From Microvirga zambiensis WSM3693 (lineage in GTDB: Bacteria; Pseudomonadota; Alphaproteobacteria; Rhizobiales; Beijerinckiaceae): 33,022 nt of DNA. The notes beneath the pieces are model-generated. The model made no database searches and was not told the DNA's origin. It saw only the letters and a program-made list of their open reading frames with translations. Made by a program: the position numbers and the translations under genes. This document shows, one piece after another, positions 23,503-32,435 of this stretch. The DNA lies in contig NZ_JAERQD010000057.1 in assembly GCF_016735695.1 (NCBI RefSeq), positions 1 through 33,022 on the forward strand, in the 5' to 3' direction. Position 1 is the stretch's first letter; every line of letters starts with the position of its first letter.

Positions 23503-23861
23503 GACAAATCCTCTCGGTGCTATTGGAGATGCATTGTAAGCTCGGGAATACCCAGGACCCCGTCTGTAAAATCAGCCGCTGCACATGGGACTCGCGGCAC
23601 GGCCCAACTCAGCCAAGGCTCACCGTCTTAGGGGCAATCACCACCGAAAGAGCGTCCGTTGGCGCTCATGGGAGGCCCCCCTGCACGACCCGTTTCAGAA
23701 AAACAACGACCGTGCTATCGCGGCACATGACAAGGCTGCACCCGAGAGATTAACAAACTGTTAACGATGCGAAGTGTCATGCTCAACATAGCAGTAAGAC
23801 TACCATAGCCGGCACCGAGATTCGGCTTCCACGTTTCCGACGATGCCGTTGAGAGGGTTCG
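23503..23861. other. Intergenic region
   Basis: Nothing coding is recognised. It contains the CtrA-type box at 23750-23765. Confidence 0.4.
23750..23765. promoter_or_regulatory. CtrA-type box TTAACAAACTGTTAAC
   Basis: An exact TTAA-N7-TTAAC match, followed like the first one (2866) by CGAT. It lies about 100 bases upstream of the frameshifted small gene at 23862. Confidence 0.5.
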
Positions 23862-24066
23862 ATGACCGGCAAAGATCGAAGCCGTATCAGCAATATTACT
23901 GAAGAAGCAGGCTCGCATTCCGCAAGTTGCGGCAGTCGGTGTTCCGCCACTGAGCGCCCAAAAGCCACCTGAGGCGCCCCGCGGCAAAAAACTGACTGTC
24001 GTCAGTGAACTGGATCCAGCAGCCTTGCGCCAGTTGATAAAGTCAACGGAGACGCCAGTGGGGTAG
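23862..24066 (+). pseudogene. Small unknown gene with a +1 frameshift
   Basis: ATG 23862 follows a good GAGAGG site at 6 bases and reads MTGKDRSRISN. Near 23895 the protein-like reading moves one base forward and goes on as LLKKQARIPQVAAVGVPPLS, then APRGKKLTVVSELDPAALRQ and LIKSTETPVG, stopping at 24066. The second part has no start codon of its own. Joined, it would be a basic, Pro/Ala-rich protein of about 67 residues. The family is not recognised. One extra base is needed to explain the break. Confidence 0.45.
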
Positions 24067-24136
24067 ACAACATCCCCGCGGCTCGCGACAGCTCTACGCG
24101 CAACGCCGAGGACAAGTTGCGAGACTGACTGGGTGC

Positions 24137-24286
24137 CTAAGAGGCCGGGCGCGACGGATTAAGCATCTCATGCAGCCTTGCAAGAATGAGATCCTCCTGT
24201 GTAAGGATCCTGTTACGGTATCGGTTGCAGGCTTCGCGTTAAAAAGCGGGATTGCGCGTAATTTTCGCGGACAGTCTCATGCGCAT
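24137..24286 (-). pseudogene. Small unknown gene with an in-frame TAA
   Basis: From ATG 24286 the frame reads MRMRLSAKITRNPAF, hits TAA at 24239-24241, and continues in the same frame as REACNRYRNRILTQEDLILA then RLHEMLNPSRPAS, with TAG at 24137. Both halves look like one 49-residue helical protein; the second half has no usable start near its beginning. I do not recognise the family. The ribosome-binding site is weak. Confidence 0.45.
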
Positions 24287-24440
24287 AAAGGCCCATTCTC
24301 GACTACGTAGTCATGGAGAGCGACAGCAAAGGAGATGAAGGATTTGTTAGGATTTCGGAGGGAGTTTGTTTGCCGTCGTGACAAACCAGTTTGCCTTATC
24401 TTCGCATGAGATCTTGCGCCTCCAGCAGAAGGCATCGCGC

Positions 24441-24623
24441 ATGAGCAAGACGAAGCCCGACACCAACCATTCCCTGCACCCTGCTCTAGAAGAGTTGCGG
24501 CAAATACTTGCCAGAGAGCAGACGCTAGAAGGATTTCGGAATCGCTCTGGGAATGAACCGGCCGCACCCACCAGACGCGTCACCGAACGAGAGGCAAGGA
24601 AAGCGGCTGAGAAGCGGCGCTAA
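24441..24623 (+). CDS. Small basic hypothetical protein
   Basis: 60 residues from ATG 24441, with GAAGG 8 bases upstream. It is strongly charged and helical: ALEELRQILAREQTLEGFRN, then RRVTEREARKAAEKRR. It has no recognised family and no cysteines. It could be a small nucleic-acid-binding or adaptor protein. It sits between a decayed gene and an IS5 remnant, so it may itself be a remnant. Confidence 0.42.
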   Translation: MSKTKPDTNHSLHPALEELRQILAREQTLEGFRNRSGNEPAAPTRRVTEREARKAAEKRR

Positions 24624-24704
24624 CCTTCCGACAGCCTTAGTTTCATAACCGGCTTTGAGCGAGGTTCGTAACCACGTCGACGTCTTCGACGATGAGCGTA
24701 GGCG

Positions 24705-25225
24705 ATGCCCGCACCAGCCGGCCCCATGCCTGAGGAGCTTGCGCTCGACAGCTCAAACGTCAAAGCCTACCGCTCGGCATCAGGCGGAAAAGGGGGGAAC
24801 TCGCGCAAGCGGTCGGCGTCTCGCGCGGCGGCAGAACAACGAAAATCCTTTGCCTGGCCGATGGTCGTGGCCGGATCCTTGCCGTCGCGCTGACGCCGGG
24901 CAACATGGCCGACATCACGATGGCGGTGCCGATCCTGGAGGCACTGGCGCCCACCAAGCGGCTCATTGCTGACAAAGCCTATGACGCGGATCGGCTCCGA
25001 GCGTGGCTGCAAGACAAAGGCATCGAAGCTGTCATTCCGGGCCGTGCCGCTCGTGCCGTTGCCTATCCACTCAAGCGCGCAGCGTACCGCCACCGTAACG
25101 TCATTGAGCGGATGTTTGGCCATCTCAAGAACTGGAAGCGCATCGCAACACGATACGACCGGCTGGCTGTAAATTATCTCGCCGCCATCGTCCTCGTCGC
25201 GATCGTGACTCAATGGCTTGGGTGA
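24705..25225 (+). pseudogene. IS5-family transposase remnant with frameshift and 5' truncation
   Basis: The first frame reads AGPMPEELALDSSNVKAYRS and ASGGKGG, the usual lead-in to the first catalytic Asp of IS5 (IS427-like) transposases. At GGAAAAGGGGGGAAC (G6 at 24792-24797) one base is missing for continuity; in the shifted frame it goes on ELAQAVGVSRGGRTTKILCL, then LIADKAYDADRLRAWLQ, and the Glu region RHRNVIERMFGHLKNW, ending at 25225. The N-terminal helix-turn-helix part is absent. The A4-G6 tract could also be a programmed frameshift site, known for some IS5 members, but the 5' truncation makes the copy dead. GAGTCCTC just after the stop resembles the IS end. Confidence 0.8.
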
Positions 25226-25234
25226 GTCCTCTAC

Positions 25235-26029
25235 CTAATTCGACAGAGGTTTACCGCGCGGGTCCGTCCCGGCATGCAGCCTAAGCGTCAGTTCATGGAC
25301 GCTGGTGGAACCGGTCGTTTCATCGGGTGAGATCTTGCGTGACGGATCGGCCCCAGTCGCATTGCTTGCAGAGCCAACAGGACGTGGCGCCGGATCAAGT
25401 GTCGACAGAAGGCTCGGGTCGAAGAGTTCCTCGTGGATCGATCCATCCACGCGAATGACCGTTTTGATGCCGGTCTCGGCATCAAGGGAGATCGACCGGA
25501 TTGCAGCTCTCGAGGAGCTATCTGGTCCGGCAGTTTCAGCAGGGTCACGGGGGTCCGGCGCTGTTGGAGGGGTTGCTGCTGGTTGCGCTGCCGCGATAGC
25601 CACTGCGGCCGCGGTCGCACGCTCATTGACGCCGGCGGTTTCGCCAGCCTGCTCGTTGGCGGGTTTTGCGACACTTTCGGCTTTGGTGGCCTGCACGGCC
25701 CGTTGGCGCTTGCCGATCGCCGCGTCCTGTTCCGCAATGATCTGCTGCAATTGCGCCTGAGCCGCTGCCGCCTCCCGTTGTGTTTGCGACCCAAAGATCG
25801 TAACCAAGGGATTGCTCGCTCGCTCCGCCGCCGCCTGCGCTGTGGCAGCCTCAGCGGCCTTCGCCGCTTCGATTCGCTGATGGGCATTCGCCGTCTGCTG
25901 ACGGTTGTTGGTATCATACGAATACCGCTCGCCGTTGATCTCGTAGAAGACGGTTTTAGCCTCGACAGCACCGAGGATGGCTCCGAGAGCGACAACGGAA
26001 GCCCCGAGTGTCGTGAGTACCTTGGTCAT
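25235..26029 (-). CDS. Exported coiled-coil hypothetical protein
   Basis: 264 residues. A signal peptide (MTKVLTTLGASVVALGAILG, cleavage near VEA) is followed by KTVFYEINGERYSYDTNNRQ, a short motif region. A long Ala/Gln/Glu-rich segment (residues ~45-130), likely coiled coil, comes next, then a Pro/Ala linker and a small domain TGIKTVIRVDGSIHEELFD. The low-complexity C-terminus is probably disordered. AGGATAGGAA precedes the ATG. It looks like a periplasmic structural or adaptor protein; the function is unknown. Confidence 0.7.
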   Translation of the reverse strand: MTKVLTTLGASVVALGAILGAVEAKTVFYEINGERYSYDTNNRQQTANAHQRIEAAKAAEAATAQAAAERASNPLVTIFGSQTQREAAAAQAQLQQIIAEQDAAIGKRQRAVQATKAESVAKPANEQAGETAGVNERATAAAVAIAAAQPAATPPTAPDPRDPAETAGPDSSSRAAIRSISLDAETGIKTVIRVDGSIHEELFDPSLLSTLDPAPRPVGSASNATGADPSRKISPDETTGSTSVHELTLRLHAGTDPRGKPLSN

Positions 26030-26403
26030 TTCCTATCCTTTTTCCAGCAACGGTAAGATTCGGTTAGGGATTGCGGCAACTCTATGGCGCCCTGCCTTCG
26101 GGTCTACGTCGCCTGCTGAACGAAACTATGGGGGACGCGGGTTGTGACACTTCAGCAAGATGGTGCGTGTCTCCGATCCGCGTACGGGGTGAGTTGATGG
26201 AAATGTCCTGGCTGTGCCCACCCGCACGCCGAATCTGCGACACGTCCCTTGATGACGACGGTCGCGAGCTGGCCAAGGCCGCTTCAGATTACTTAATGTA
26301 AAAGGGTGCTCCTGACGCCCGGTTTCTCGTAGAGACGAAAACGATCGAGCCTGTCCGAACCCACGGTGGAACTTCCGAATGTTCTTGAGCTCTTCGTGGC
26401 CGA
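26030..26403. other. No confident gene
   Basis: A plus frame 26128-26301 (ending GRELAKAASDYLM) is open, but it has no ribosome-binding site and no recognised family. A second frame from 26366 (ELPNVLELFVAECV) overlaps the next gene's 5' end. Confidence 0.3.
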
Positions 26404-26814
26404 ATGCGTGATCACGGATATCTCAGCCACATGCCATGGGCAGCTTGGCCTGAAAGCGTCACATTCGTGCGCGACCTCGGTGGTGACGCTTCGTTTGCCA
26501 TTCCTCCACACAAGGACAGAGATGCTCAGACCTCTTGTGCCCTTGTGCTTGCGACCTCAGACTTCGCTCAGGCCTATGACCGGGCCGACATCATCCAGGA
26601 GCTTTGTCGCCCTGATGGGTGCGACGAGTTCGCCATCCTGGCGGCCTCCCCTTTGACGAGAGGAGGGGAGGGCAGGCTCATGCAGACTCGGGGGACGACT
26701 TTCCACCTGGGGTCATTTGGACGCCGGGCACTCAGCGAGGAGACCAGGTCGACCATAGCTTTCGACCTTGCGCTGTTCTTCACGAAGGAGAGCCGTGAGA
26801 TGGCTATAAATTGA
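26404..26814 (+). CDS. Hypothetical protein
   Basis: 136 residues from ATG 26404; ATG 26431 (MPWAAWPESVTFV) is an alternative, and neither has a good ribosome-binding site. It is a soluble, mixed alpha/beta-looking sequence: DASFAIPPHKDRDAQTSCAL, YDRADIIQELCRPDGCDEFA, STIAFDLALFFTKESREM. No family is recognised. The alternative frame at its 5' end (ELPNVLELFVAECVITD) also looks protein-like, so a frameshift or a different start is possible. It lies 172 bases upstream of the FecR-TPR-barrel gene on the same strand. Confidence 0.42.
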   Translation: MRDHGYLSHMPWAAWPESVTFVRDLGGDASFAIPPHKDRDAQTSCALVLATSDFAQAYDRADIIQELCRPDGCDEFAILAASPLTRGGEGRLMQTRGTTFHLGSFGRRALSEETRSTIAFDLALFFTKESREMAIN

Positions 26815-26867
26815 CGGCGGCAATTCACCAGCAGTCGAGGCTTTCCGCTGTTGTAGTGATACCACAA

Positions 26868-26890
26868 GCACCCGTCGTGTGTTCGGGTGC
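26868..26890. terminator. Stem-loop GCACCCG-N9-CGGGTGC
   Basis: A perfect 7-base stem between the hypothetical gene and the FecR-TPR-barrel gene, with no T run after it. It may be a weak terminator or a leader structure. Confidence 0.3.
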
Positions 26891-26986
26891 ACATCGTCCA
26901 GTTCGTGAATCGGCTTTGATCCTGCATCCTACCTGCTACTTTCCAGCAGCTTCAGAGCAGATTTCCTTCCTTCGAGCCAATCTTCC

Positions 26987-29900
26987 ATGCCTTTCCGATC
27001 CTTCAGGCTTGTGACCGCCGCAAGCATCCTGGCGCTGTTCATGACCAATGTTTGGGCCCAGGAACCCATGCCCCGGCAAGCCCATGTGGAGGGCGCCATC
27101 GTGGCGTCCAAGGGTGGCGAGGAGATGCGCTTCGTGAGGGAGGATCTCTGGCGCGCCGCCCGGCTCCGGCAAGGCCTCGTCGGGGGCGATACGCTGCGCA
27201 CCAACGCGATCGGCAACCTGGCCATCCTGTTCAACGACCAGACCCAGATCCGCGTCGGGCGCAACTCGACCCTGACCGTCAACGACGTGGCAGGAGGCGC
27301 CAGCGGGAATACGCAGCTCAGCCTCCAAGGCGGCAACATCTGGGCCCGAGCCGCCCGCGGCGGCTCGGGTGTCGATGTTAGGACGCCAGCGGCAGTCGCC
27401 GCGATCCGCGGCACCGATTGGTCTCTCTCGGTGGATGGTTCGGGCAAGACCTCGCTGGTGGTGCTCGAGGGTGTCGTCGACCTCACCAATCCGCATGGCT
27501 CAGTAACGGTCCGCCAGGGGGAGGGGGCAGTGGCTGCCATCGGACAGGCTCCCACCAAGTTCGTGCTCGTCAGCCCCAACGATCGCGAGCAGATGATGTT
27601 CTACATGTCGATGCGGGAGGTGTTCATCAACCTCCCCACATCGAGCCTGGGGCAAAAGGAGCTTGATGTCCTGACCTCCCGCATTCAGGCGCGTACCCCC
27701 GGGGACCGCACGGCTGAGGATTGGCTCACTCTTGCCGAGAGCCTCATGGTTTCGGAAGGCCGGCGCGCTGCGACGGGTTCCCTCGCGGAGGCACGCAAAC
27801 GCCCGATGACGAGGGCGCAGCGCGCACGCGCGGATTATCTCGAGGCGCTCATCGCCGGTGCGGACCGGGAGTGGCAGAAGGCCATCGAGCTGTTCGTCCG
27901 CGCCAGACCCGGCTTGGATTCGCTGCGTCGCGGCTGGGCCGAGTACGGCCGCTACGCGGCTGCATCCATGGCCGATCCGAAACAGGTCCAGCCTCTACCG
28001 AAGGTTTCGGTCAACGATCCCAGGACTGCGGAGATCAGCATCTACCTTACGGCCTTCAGGCAGGATTTTCAGGCAGCGGCAGCCGAGGCGGCTGTTGCCG
28101 AAAGGCGCTACCCTAAGGATGTCGGCATCGCTTTGATGTCGGCCTCCTTTGCCGAGAATCTCGGTCGCCGCGAGGACATGTACGCGGCCTTTGAGCGGGC
28201 CCGGGTGATCGCCCCAAACGATCCTGACGTGGTCGCCTTCGGGGCATCCATCAAGGCCGATTATGCACGCGACATCGATGGGGCGCTTTCCGACCTCTAT
28301 CGGGTCGCTGGCACCGATCCGTCCTTTGCGCTCCTGAACCAGATCGCCCTGCTCGAGGCTGGGCGTGGCGCCGTCGTCGAAGCCGAAGCCGCCTATCGGC
28401 GTGCCATCGATATGGAGCCTCAGAATCCGATCACTTACGTCAATCTGGCGCTGTTCTTGCTCGATCAGAGTCGGGTCGAGGAGGCGGGCACCCTCATCGA
28501 CAGAGCGCTGGCCCTCGATCCGCCGACGGCTTACTCGGCCCGCGGGCGCTACCTGTTGCAGAAGGGGAGCATGGCTCCCGCCATTGAGGCCATGCTGGCA
28601 GGATCCGCCGTAAACCCAGCCCGTTCCAACGATCAGTTGATCCTGGCCGATGCCTATTTCCAGAACGGCGAATATGAACTGGCCCAGCAGACTCTCGACA
28701 ATGCCGACAGGCTCGACCCGAGATCGCCCATCGTCCCGATCGTGCGCACGGCCTTCGCCTTGGATCTCTATCAAGCGGATGAAGCGATCCTCGCCGCGCG
28801 TGAGGCCCTGCGGCGCTACCGGGCCCGCGGTGGCGACTATTCCGGCATTTCTGTCACCAAGCAAACGGGATCCTATCCGGTCCAGGCCTACAGGTTTATC
28901 AATCTGCATGATTGGGGGCGGTTCTATGCCGACCGGACGTTCGACCCGTTCGAGGCGCAGGGATATTTCGACCAAGCGATCGCCAATCGTCCCGGCTTGT
29001 TCACGAATGAACCGACGCTCGACACGGCTGAAGGCACCGAACTCAACAGCCATGCCCTGAACCTCTCGTTTCAGGGGCTCCTGCTTGACCCTCTGGCCGT
29101 CGCCGGGCGCATCGGGTGGTATGATCCGCTGCGCCGGCCGTTTCTCGATTCCGAACTCAGCGGCAGCGCGATCACCCGTGGCGGGAAGATCGGCTGGGCT
29201 TCGGGCGTGCTCGTCAACGGCTTCTCGAACGAGCCGGTGCCCATGAGCTTCAGCCTCTCCGCGAACGCCGAAAGATTGCGGGGAGATCTGACCGCTGACA
29301 ACGAAAGCGGACGCAGCATCACGTTCAGCCTCGGCACCGCCCCGACCACAGAGGACCGCTTCATTGCCATGGGATGGGCGACTGAAGCCAAGCCGGGCCT
29401 CACCGCTCTCAACCGTCCCGACCTCATCCAGCATGATGAACGGGACGCGATGAACCTTTTCGGCATGGCCGGATGGAGCCATACCTTCGGTTACCGGAAC
29501 GTCCTCTCGGCCGCAGTCTTCGGGACGCGAAACGACACGCTCGATCGTGGCGAGATAACGAACTTCGACCAATTCCCCAGCCCGGGTGTCGCCGACATCA
29601 CCAGGATATTGTGGCAGGAGAGGCAACGCGTCGACGGGATCGTCGGAGCGGTGAACCACGCCATTGGGATCGGCGAGTTCAATCTGCGTTATGGCCTGGA
29701 GGCCCAGGCAGGTCAGCTCAGGTACAGGGGCTTCAGCGATACCCGTTTCACTTACGCCAGCGGATTCGAGGAGGATCTCAGCGACGCCGTAGCCTCCGAG
29801 AGCCCTTTCCGGGGCGGCCGCGTCTACGCCGATCTGTCATGGCGCCCGAACGATCGCTTCGAGGCGCAGGCAGGCATTCACCGCACGTTCCTCGACGTGC

Positions 29901-30625
29901 AATACGACAGGCCTGATATCTGGATCTCTCCGCGGTTCGGGGTCGGCGTGTCGCCCATGGAGGGCCAATGGCTTCGCGCGGCCTACATCGAGGATGCGGA
30001 GTCCTTCCTGACCTATTCGCTGGCGCCGACAACCACTGTCGGGTTGATCCCGAACGACGCCCCCGCAAACGGGCCGACGAAGAGCCTGGTTCTGCGCTGG
30101 GACGCGGAATGGACGCCGCACGTCTTCACGGCCCTGGAGTACCAACGGCAGACGCTGCAAGACCTCAGCATCCCGAGGATCAATACCTTGAGCTTCATTG
30201 AGGACATCGACGAGGCTCGTGCGGAATGGTTGGCCGCCACCGTCAACGTCTGGCTCGGGCATGGCATCGGGGTCTTCGGCACGATCGGCGGTGCAACCTC
30301 GGAAATTCTCGAAGGACGGGGACAGGGCGAACCGGTGCCGTACATTCCGGATCGGTTCGCGCGGGCCGGCGTGACGTTTGTCCATCCGAGCCGCCTGCGT
30401 TTCACGCTGACGCAGAACTACATTGGCGAGCGGTCGGGCTCCTATGAGAACGACAGGCTGGATGCCTACTGGACGACCGACGCCGCGATCACATGGGAGA
30501 CGCCGGATCGGCACTTCCAGTTCGGCATCACGGCGCTGAACCTGTTCGACCAGGATTATGAGTTCGGCTTCTACATCCCTGCTCCGGGCCGCACGATCGC
30601 CGCGACAATCAAGGCCCGGCTCTGA
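26987..30625 (+). CDS. FecR-TPR-beta-barrel outer membrane protein
   Basis: 1212 residues. A signal peptide (MPFRSFRLVTAASILALFMT, cleavage near VWAQ) comes first. A FecR domain follows at about 35-190: GDTLRTNAIGNLAILFND, IRVGRNSTLTVND, VDVRTPAAVAAIRGTDWS. A helical TPR region spans about 240-600, for example AEAAYRRAIDMEPQNPITYV and YELAQQTLDNADRLDPRSPI. From about 650 to the end there are alternating strands with aromatic ends, closing ALNLFDQDYEFGFYIPAPGR and ending in ARL, like the last strands of TonB-dependent receptors. No TonB box or plug domain is seen, so it is probably a barrel with a periplasmic FecR-TPR part, perhaps binding polysaccharide or assembling with partners. No FecA/FecI or CHASE2 partner is adjacent. 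The ribosome-binding site is weak. Confidence 0.85.
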   Translation: MPFRSFRLVTAASILALFMTNVWAQEPMPRQAHVEGAIVASKGGEEMRFVREDLWRAARLRQGLVGGDTLRTNAIGNLAILFNDQTQIRVGRNSTLTVNDVAGGASGNTQLSLQGGNIWARAARGGSGVDVRTPAAVAAIRGTDWSLSVDGSGKTSLVVLEGVVDLTNPHGSVTVRQGEGAVAAIGQAPTKFVLVSPNDREQMMFYMSMREVFINLPTSSLGQKELDVLTSRIQARTPGDRTAEDWLTLAESLMVSEGRRAATGSLAEARKRPMTRAQRARADYLEALIAGADREWQKAIELFVRARPGLDSLRRGWAEYGRYAAASMADPKQVQPLPKVSVNDPRTAEISIYLTAFRQDFQAAAAEAAVAERRYPKDVGIALMSASFAENLGRREDMYAAFERARVIAPNDPDVVAFGASIKADYARDIDGALSDLYRVAGTDPSFALLNQIALLEAGRGAVVEAEAAYRRAIDMEPQNPITYVNLALFLLDQSRVEEAGTLIDRALALDPPTAYSARGRYLLQKGSMAPAIEAMLAGSAVNPARSNDQLILADAYFQNGEYELAQQTLDNADRLDPRSPIVPIVRTAFALDLYQADEAILAAREALRRYRARGGDYSGISVTKQTGSYPVQAYRFINLHDWGRFYADRTFDPFEAQGYFDQAIANRPGLFTNEPTLDTAEGTELNSHALNLSFQGLLLDPLAVAGRIGWYDPLRRPFLDSELSGSAITRGGKIGWASGVLVNGFSNEPVPMSFSLSANAERLRGDLTADNESGRSITFSLGTAPTTEDRFIAMGWATEAKPGLTALNRPDLIQHDERDAMNLFGMAGWSHTFGYRNVLSAAVFGTRNDTLDRGEITNFDQFPSPGVADITRILWQERQRVDGIVGAVNHAIGIGEFNLRYGLEAQAGQLRYRGFSDTRFTYASGFEEDLSDAVASESPFRGGRVYADLSWRPNDRFEAQAGIHRTFLDVQYDRPDIWISPRFGVGVSPMEGQWLRAAYIEDAESFLTYSLAPTTTVGLIPNDAPANGPTKSLVLRWDAEWTPHVFTALEYQRQTLQDLSIPRINTLSFIEDIDEARAEWLAATVNVWLGHGIGVFGTIGGATSEILEGRGQGEPVPYIPDRFARAGVTFVHPSRLRFTLTQNYIGERSGSYENDRLDAYWTTDAAITWETPDRHFQFGITALNLFDQDYEFGFYIPAPGRTIAATIKARL

Positions 30626-30627
30626 AC

Positions 30628-30657
30628 GGATCGCCGATCCATTGAGGCCGCCAATGG
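30628..30657. terminator. Tandem inverted repeats after the FecR-TPR-barrel gene
   Basis: GGATCG-C-CGATCC (30628-30640) comes 2 bases after the stop, then CCATTG-N7-CAATGG (30639-30657). They lie between convergent genes and may form a terminator, although there is no T run. Confidence 0.35.
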
Positions 30658-30700
30658 GTTAATGGATCCAGACGGGGGTCGGCGGATCGCCGCCTGACCG

Positions 30701-30949
30701 CTAGACCTGCTCCCGCCTGATGTAGATCGGTTCCAGTTCGTATTGCTTCGAGAAATCGTTGGCCTGGCCGACGGCTTCCTCCATGGTGGAGAGCGGACCG
30801 CCCGCGGCAATTGCCGTCCCATCGATGAGTACCATCACCATGAACTCCATCGCGCGTTCTGGCAGTACGACTTCCGCCAGGGTGATATTGCTGTCCTGAT
30901 CCTCGGGAACTTCGTCGGGCATCAAGATGCGGAGGCCGGGATCGGTCAT
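30701..30949 (-). CDS. Small acidic hypothetical protein
   Basis: 82 residues. It begins MTDPGLRILMPDEVPEDQDS and continues with a beta-alpha-beta-like part, EFMVMVLIDGTAIAAGGPLS then MEEAVGQANDFSKQYELEPI. The compact, Asp/Glu-rich sequence without signal peptide fits a cytoplasmic protein. GGGGATC just before the ATG is a possible ribosome-binding site. The family is unknown; general build and composition are like the acidic protein at 16328-16600. Confidence 0.6.
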   Translation of the reverse strand: MTDPGLRILMPDEVPEDQDSNITLAEVVLPERAMEFMVMVLIDGTAIAAGGPLSTMEEAVGQANDFSKQYELEPIYIRREQV

Positions 30950-31462
30950 TGGGGATCCTTTGGTTTGGCGAGACCACGACAGACGGACGACGAGCTTGTA
31001 TTGGCGAGGGCTTCACAGGGGTGAGCTGCGGAATCCACGGAAAAAGGAATCTCTGGTTTTCACGAGAGCTTGCCACTGGGTTATTCCGGATGCGGAGCTA
31101 ACTGCGAAAGCGCAGCATATCAGCTTTGGAGAGAGTTCGGTCCTGCGTCGGACCTCCACTCCGGGGTCCAGCAATCTGTCATAACGTATCAGGAAGAGGC
31201 CCGTCTGAACAGCAATGGAAGACAATGAGACTGGCCTTCAAGAGCCATCTCCATAGCGAAGTCGGAACGTGGCAAGTGATTTTATCACTGGGAACAACAA
31301 TGTGCTGAACATGCATGAACGCGCTCTAGTGCCATCATCGGCAGGTTGAGGCACGTTGGTGACGTCGTTGACATGACAAAAGATCCTACAGTTGGTTCTA
31401 TAATCTTTGTTCAACGAATTTTCCATGTAGCCGCAAAGTTAAAATGTCCTGATCCTGGGTTA
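30950..31462. other. Intergenic region, no confident gene
   Basis: Open frames of 60-85 residues exist on both strands, but none has a ribosome-binding site with a protein-like composition. CTGCG-AAAG-CGCAG (31102-31115) is a small hairpin. The region just before 31463 lies downstream of the nucleoside hydrolase. Confidence 0.4.
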
Positions 31463-32401
31463 TCAGGGCAGACGACGAAAGCTTTCGAAAATCACATTGT
31501 AGAATCCATCGCCATCAACATCCTGGACTACGTAAGCGTTCTTTTGCCGGCTGGTAACACCCCACCAATCGATCACAGTCATCCCAGTTGTCAGAGGAGA
31601 AGTTGTCTCGATCTCGACATTCACATGGAGACCCGAGAACAACCCGGGTTGCAGCAACCAGACAACCGTGGTTGGATCGTGCAACGGGGCTCGGTCAGCT
31701 CCGTACTTCTGCCAGTCAAACTGCTTGGCGTAGGTGAGAAGTTCCGCGAAGATCGGGCCAACTTTGTTCCCCATCGTGCGGAAGCGTTCGACGCGATCGG
31801 TCGTCATGTGAGCCTTGTGGGTGACATCCAGTGGCATCATCACGACACGGACACCGGAACTCAACACTCGCGCAGCGGCTTCCGGATCCACGTAACAGTT
31901 GAACTCGGCTGCCGGGGTCACATTGCCTCCTTCCGAAGAAGCTCCGCCCATCCAGACGATCTGTTCGATCCGCTCCGCTAAGCGTCGGTCCCGTTCGAGG
32001 GCACTGGCTACGTTCGTCAATGGACCAAGGGCACAGAGTGTTATTGTCCTCGGCGGCCGGCTCATAACCTCTTCAACGATAAAGTCCGCCGCGTGCTGCG
32101 ACTGAACCGGCATCGACGGCTCAGGGAGATCATATCCGTCAAATCCAGTCTTGCCGTGTACGTACTCAGCGGTGAATAAAGGACGGGCCAGAGGAGCCTC
32201 GGCACCGGCGAAGACCCTGACATCTTGACGCTCGGCAAGCTCCAGGACCTTGCGGACATTACGGAGCGTATGATGAAGCGGAACGTTGCCGGCGACGGCA
32301 CAGACCCCGAGAACTTCGATCATGGGAGACCCCAGAGCCGTTAAGATGGCGACCCCATCGTCTGGGCCAGGATCAGTGTCGATAATAACCTGCTTCTTCA
32401 T
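31463..32401 (-). CDS. Inosine/uridine-preferring nucleoside hydrolase family protein
   Basis: 312 residues, the normal length. The calcium-binding signature DTDPGPDDG is at residues 8-16 (D8, D10, D14, D15). Other family blocks are GVCAVAGNVPLHHTLRNV, ITLCALGPLTNVASAL, IVWMGGASSEGGNVTP with the sugar-contact AEFNCYVDPEAA, and the late Asp in PLHDPTTV. It hydrolyses the N-glycosidic bond of ribonucleosides for salvage; base preference cannot be read off. No transporter gene is adjacent. The start ATG has a modest site. Confidence 0.93.
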   Translation of the reverse strand: MKKQVIIDTDPGPDDGVAILTALGSPMIEVLGVCAVAGNVPLHHTLRNVRKVLELAERQDVRVFAGAEAPLARPLFTAEYVHGKTGFDGYDLPEPSMPVQSQHAADFIVEEVMSRPPRTITLCALGPLTNVASALERDRRLAERIEQIVWMGGASSEGGNVTPAAEFNCYVDPEAAARVLSSGVRVVMMPLDVTHKAHMTTDRVERFRTMGNKVGPIFAELLTYAKQFDWQKYGADRAPLHDPTTVVWLLQPGLFSGLHVNVEIETTSPLTTGMTVIDWWGVTSRQKNAYVVQDVDGDGFYNVIFESFRRLP

Positions 32402-32435
32402 CGATCTGCGCTCACGAACACCTTCGCCTTCAGCC

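Noticed and set aside
27995..29659. 554-codon open frame on the minus strand inside the FecR-TPR-barrel gene
   Set aside because: It is fully antisense to a gene with clear domains, low in hydrophobic structure and without a ribosome-binding site; a product of GC-rich codon bias.
31369..31405. TTGACA ... TATAAT promoter
   Set aside because: The spacing is 25 bases, far from 17, and no gene follows on that strand.
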